A stretch of 15,263 bases of DNA from CALHVX01 sp051027215 (GTDB lineage: Bacteria; Pseudomonadota; Gammaproteobacteria; Pseudomonadales; Azotimanducaceae): NCBI GenBank assembly GCA_051027215.1, contig JBPCXR010000107.1, positions 1 through 15,263 on the forward strand, given 5' to 3'. Positions 13,695 through 15,263 of this stretch are shown here, in pieces. How positions within the stretch are numbered: position 1 is the stretch's first letter; every line of letters starts with the position of its first letter. Position numbers and translations under genes: made by a program. The notes beneath the pieces were generated by a model. It worked only from the letters and a program-made list of their open reading frames with translations, had not been told where the DNA came from and made no database searches.

Positions 13695-14543
13695 TTACAT
13701 TTCCAGAGGGCTGACGTAATCAGATTGACCCGCCACATAGGGCGCGTCGGCGATAGGGATTTCGTTGGCAGATTCGCCGAACAGAATCTCTTTGACGCCA
13801 CTCACCACGGCTGACATTTCCGGTGTGATGAGGCCGAAGGACTGGTTTAGCTGCTCCATGAGGGCCGCGCGGCCGATCTCTTCTTGAGTGGCGGCGATGA
13901 GCCCGGCGGCCTCTTCCATGTCCAGGTAGATGTCTGCGGCAACGACGGCAAGACTGGCGCTAGGTCCTTCGCTGTGGGTTGCCACCAAGTTGTAGTACTG
14001 GCTGAAGCGATCCGATAACCGCACACCGGAACGACCGCGTAATGCCGGGCGTTTGTCTTCAGTGGTTCGAGCTCCGGCTTTGCCCAGCAACGCGTTCTGC
14101 AACGTTGTCGGGGTTGTGCGTTGGCCCAATTCTTTACGTAGGCGCTTTTCTAAGCTGGTGCGGGTGCTGTTTACGGCGCGCTCCATGTCCGGCAAGCGTT
14201 CGCTCATGAGGTTGAGCATCTCCAGGTAGGTTGCGCCCAGCTGTTTGGCAATCTGACTGCAGCCTTCGTCGCTGTCTGCGCCCTGGCAGAGACTGTCGGT
14301 GTACAGCTGTTGTTGCAGATCGAGGCGGTTAATGACTTCCTGGAGATTGTTCTCCATTTCTTCTGCCACCTGGCCCGTCTCGCGAATGTCTTCCAACACA
14401 GTGGTGGGAAACAGGCGAACGACTGGTCCGGTGGCGTTGGCGGCGCTGTGCGCCGTGTACACTGCGGTACTGCTGAAACACAGTGCCAGCAGCGCCCACA
14501 GGCGACGGCTTGGTCTGGTTAATAAAACGGTTTTGCGCAACAT
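13695..14543 (-). CDS. Periplasmic helical protein of unknown function
   Basis: The 282-residue protein has an N-terminal signal (about residues 14-37, LWALLALCFSSTAVYTAHSAANA). The mature chain is rich in helix-forming, charged residues. One long stretch (about 50-140, VLEDIRETGQVAEEMENNLQEVINRL to LEKRLRKELG) could form a coiled coil. C86 and C95 may pair. Residues 145-195 are Gly/Arg/Thr rich, a more flexible part, followed by a second helical part (about 195-255). AGGAG before ATG 14543 supports the start. It lies between the YcfJ-like gene and the lipoprotein with short gaps (28 and 13 bases). No family recognised. Confidence 0.7.
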   Translation of the reverse strand: MLRKTVLLTRPSRRLWALLALCFSSTAVYTAHSAANATGPVVRLFPTTVLEDIRETGQVAEEMENNLQEVINRLDLQQQLYTDSLCQGADSDEGCSQIAKQLGATYLEMLNLMSERLPDMERAVNSTRTSLEKRLRKELGQRTTPTTLQNALLGKAGARTTEDKRPALRGRSGVRLSDRFSQYYNLVATHSEGPSASLAVVAADIYLDMEEAAGLIAATQEEIGRAALMEQLNQSFGLITPEMSAVVSGVKEILFGESANEIPIADAPYVAGQSDYVSPLEM

Positions 14544-14571
14544 GTGGGTTCTCCTGCTGTGGCGTCTGGTC

Positions 14572-15189
14572 TTAGCGGCTGGCGTTAATCCGCGGAGTAA
14601 TACGCACCTCCAAGGGAATGCGTTTGCCGGGATGTTCGGAAGTGGTCTTGGTAAAAGTCTCGCCGTTGTAGCGGTAGCGCACTCGATAGCCGCTTATCTG
14701 ATCGACATAGCGGGTGCGTTCGGACTGTGTGCACTGCTCTACACTAGTCGGGGATGTGCTGTAGGCATCCTGATAGGAACGATATCCGTATTGAGAATCG
14801 TTACGGGAATGGCGACCACCACCGTTGGCGATTCGTGCTCCGGTGAAGGCGCCGAGAATGGTGAGCGCGTCTTTGCCACGCCCGCCACCAAATTGGTGAC
14901 CCACTGCGCCACCGATGAGTGAGCCGACGATGGTGCGAACGATTCTGTGGGGCGGTTCGATGCGGCGCTGATGATGTGGGCTATAGCGGGTCTGGCGTCG
15001 ATCCTGAACGACCCGGCACTCCTCAAATGGTTCGACAATTCGCTCGCGGTTCACGATTGGAGTGACCTTGAGCACTTTGCCGTATGCTTGGAAGCTGCCA
15101 CCGGTATTTGTGTCGGCTACTGCTGCCGTGGCTACAGGTAGCAGCCCGATAAGCGCGATCCTGAGCACGCTTTGTCTGAGATTGCGCAT
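14572..15189 (-). CDS. Exported YcfJ-like glycine-zipper protein
   Basis: The 205-residue protein has a signal peptide (1-25, ending ATAAVA). A glycine-zipper stretch lies at about residues 87-125 (GSLIGGAVGHQFGGGRGKDA, then LGAFTGARIANGGG), very close to the E. coli YcfJ/17-kDa-antigen-like segment GHQFGGGRGKD. A C-terminal domain follows (GYRVRYRYNGETF, PGKRIPLEV), also YcfJ-like, with C58 and C153. Such proteins are envelope-associated, probably inserted in or near the outer membrane, and often stress-induced; the exact role is not established. ATG 15189 is preceded by AAAGGCG. It is the first gene of the nine-gene operon. The 74 bases upstream (15190-15263) should hold the promoter, but I see no convincing -35/-10 pair there. 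Confidence 0.85.
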   Translation of the reverse strand: MRNLRQSVLRIALIGLLPVATAAVADTNTGGSFQAYGKVLKVTPIVNRERIVEPFEECRVVQDRRQTRYSPHHQRRIEPPHRIVRTIVGSLIGGAVGHQFGGGRGKDALTILGAFTGARIANGGGRHSRNDSQYGYRSYQDAYSTSPTSVEQCTQSERTRYVDQISGYRVRYRYNGETFTKTTSEHPGKRIPLEVRITPRINASR

Positions 15190-15263
15190 CGTCGGTTCGC
15201 CTTTAATCGGTAGCTGGGCGAATCATGTTAAGAATGTTTGGCTAAACGTGGGCTGAACGGCGG

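Overview
The window looks like part of a gammaproteobacterial chromosome. The first 4.65 kb is the end of the spc operon followed by the alpha operon, in the order usual for Pseudomonadota: L15 end, secY, a 38-residue zinc-type rpmJ, rpsM, rpsK, rpsD, rpoA, rplQ. The proteins read as close relatives of the E. coli and Pseudomonas ones. No species can be named from the sequence alone; a marine-type gammaproteobacterium is a guess. The window has no rRNA, tRNA, insertion sequence, integrase or CRISPR array that I can see.

Region 1 (1-4652, plus strand) holds translation, secretion and transcription core genes. Its one oddity is a triplicated 18-bp unit in the rpsM-rpsK gap, each copy carrying a Shine-Dalgarno-like AGGTAAGA. 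Region 2 (4678-5802, plus) is a PLP-dependent alanine/serine-glyoxylate-type aminotransferase 25 bp after rplQ with a TTG start, probably a late addition to the alpha operon transcript.

Region 3 (5848-8454) is a small regulon. On the minus strand a three-gene operon encodes a YCII/DGPF-motif protein, an ECF sigma factor of the ECF42 type (long C-terminal TPR-like extension, DGPF partner next door) and a four-helix MAPEG membrane protein. Facing away on the plus strand is a VOC (glyoxalase-fold) gene. The 198-bp gap between them, the longest gene-free stretch in the window, holds two divergent promoter-like elements with the same pattern, TGTCGGT-N16-CGTCTACA, one per strand. This looks like the sigma factor's own target site, which would make the four genes one autoregulated unit.

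Region 4 (8451-15189, minus strand) is a tightly packed nine-gene operon of exported or membrane proteins. In transcription order: a YcfJ-like glycine-zipper protein, a periplasmic helical protein, a lipoprotein, a TolQ/ExbB-like membrane protein, a TolR/TonB-like protein with one membrane helix and a Pro-rich linker, a 458-residue exported protein (FlgO/LpoB-like plus DUF4384-like), a SPOR-like anchored protein, an SLT lytic transglycosylase, and a short second YcfJ-like protein lacking the glycine zipper. Five of the eight junctions overlap, two by ATGA. My inference is a proton-motive-force-coupled envelope complex acting on peptidoglycan. I do not recognise it as a named system and it is the best candidate here for something undescribed.
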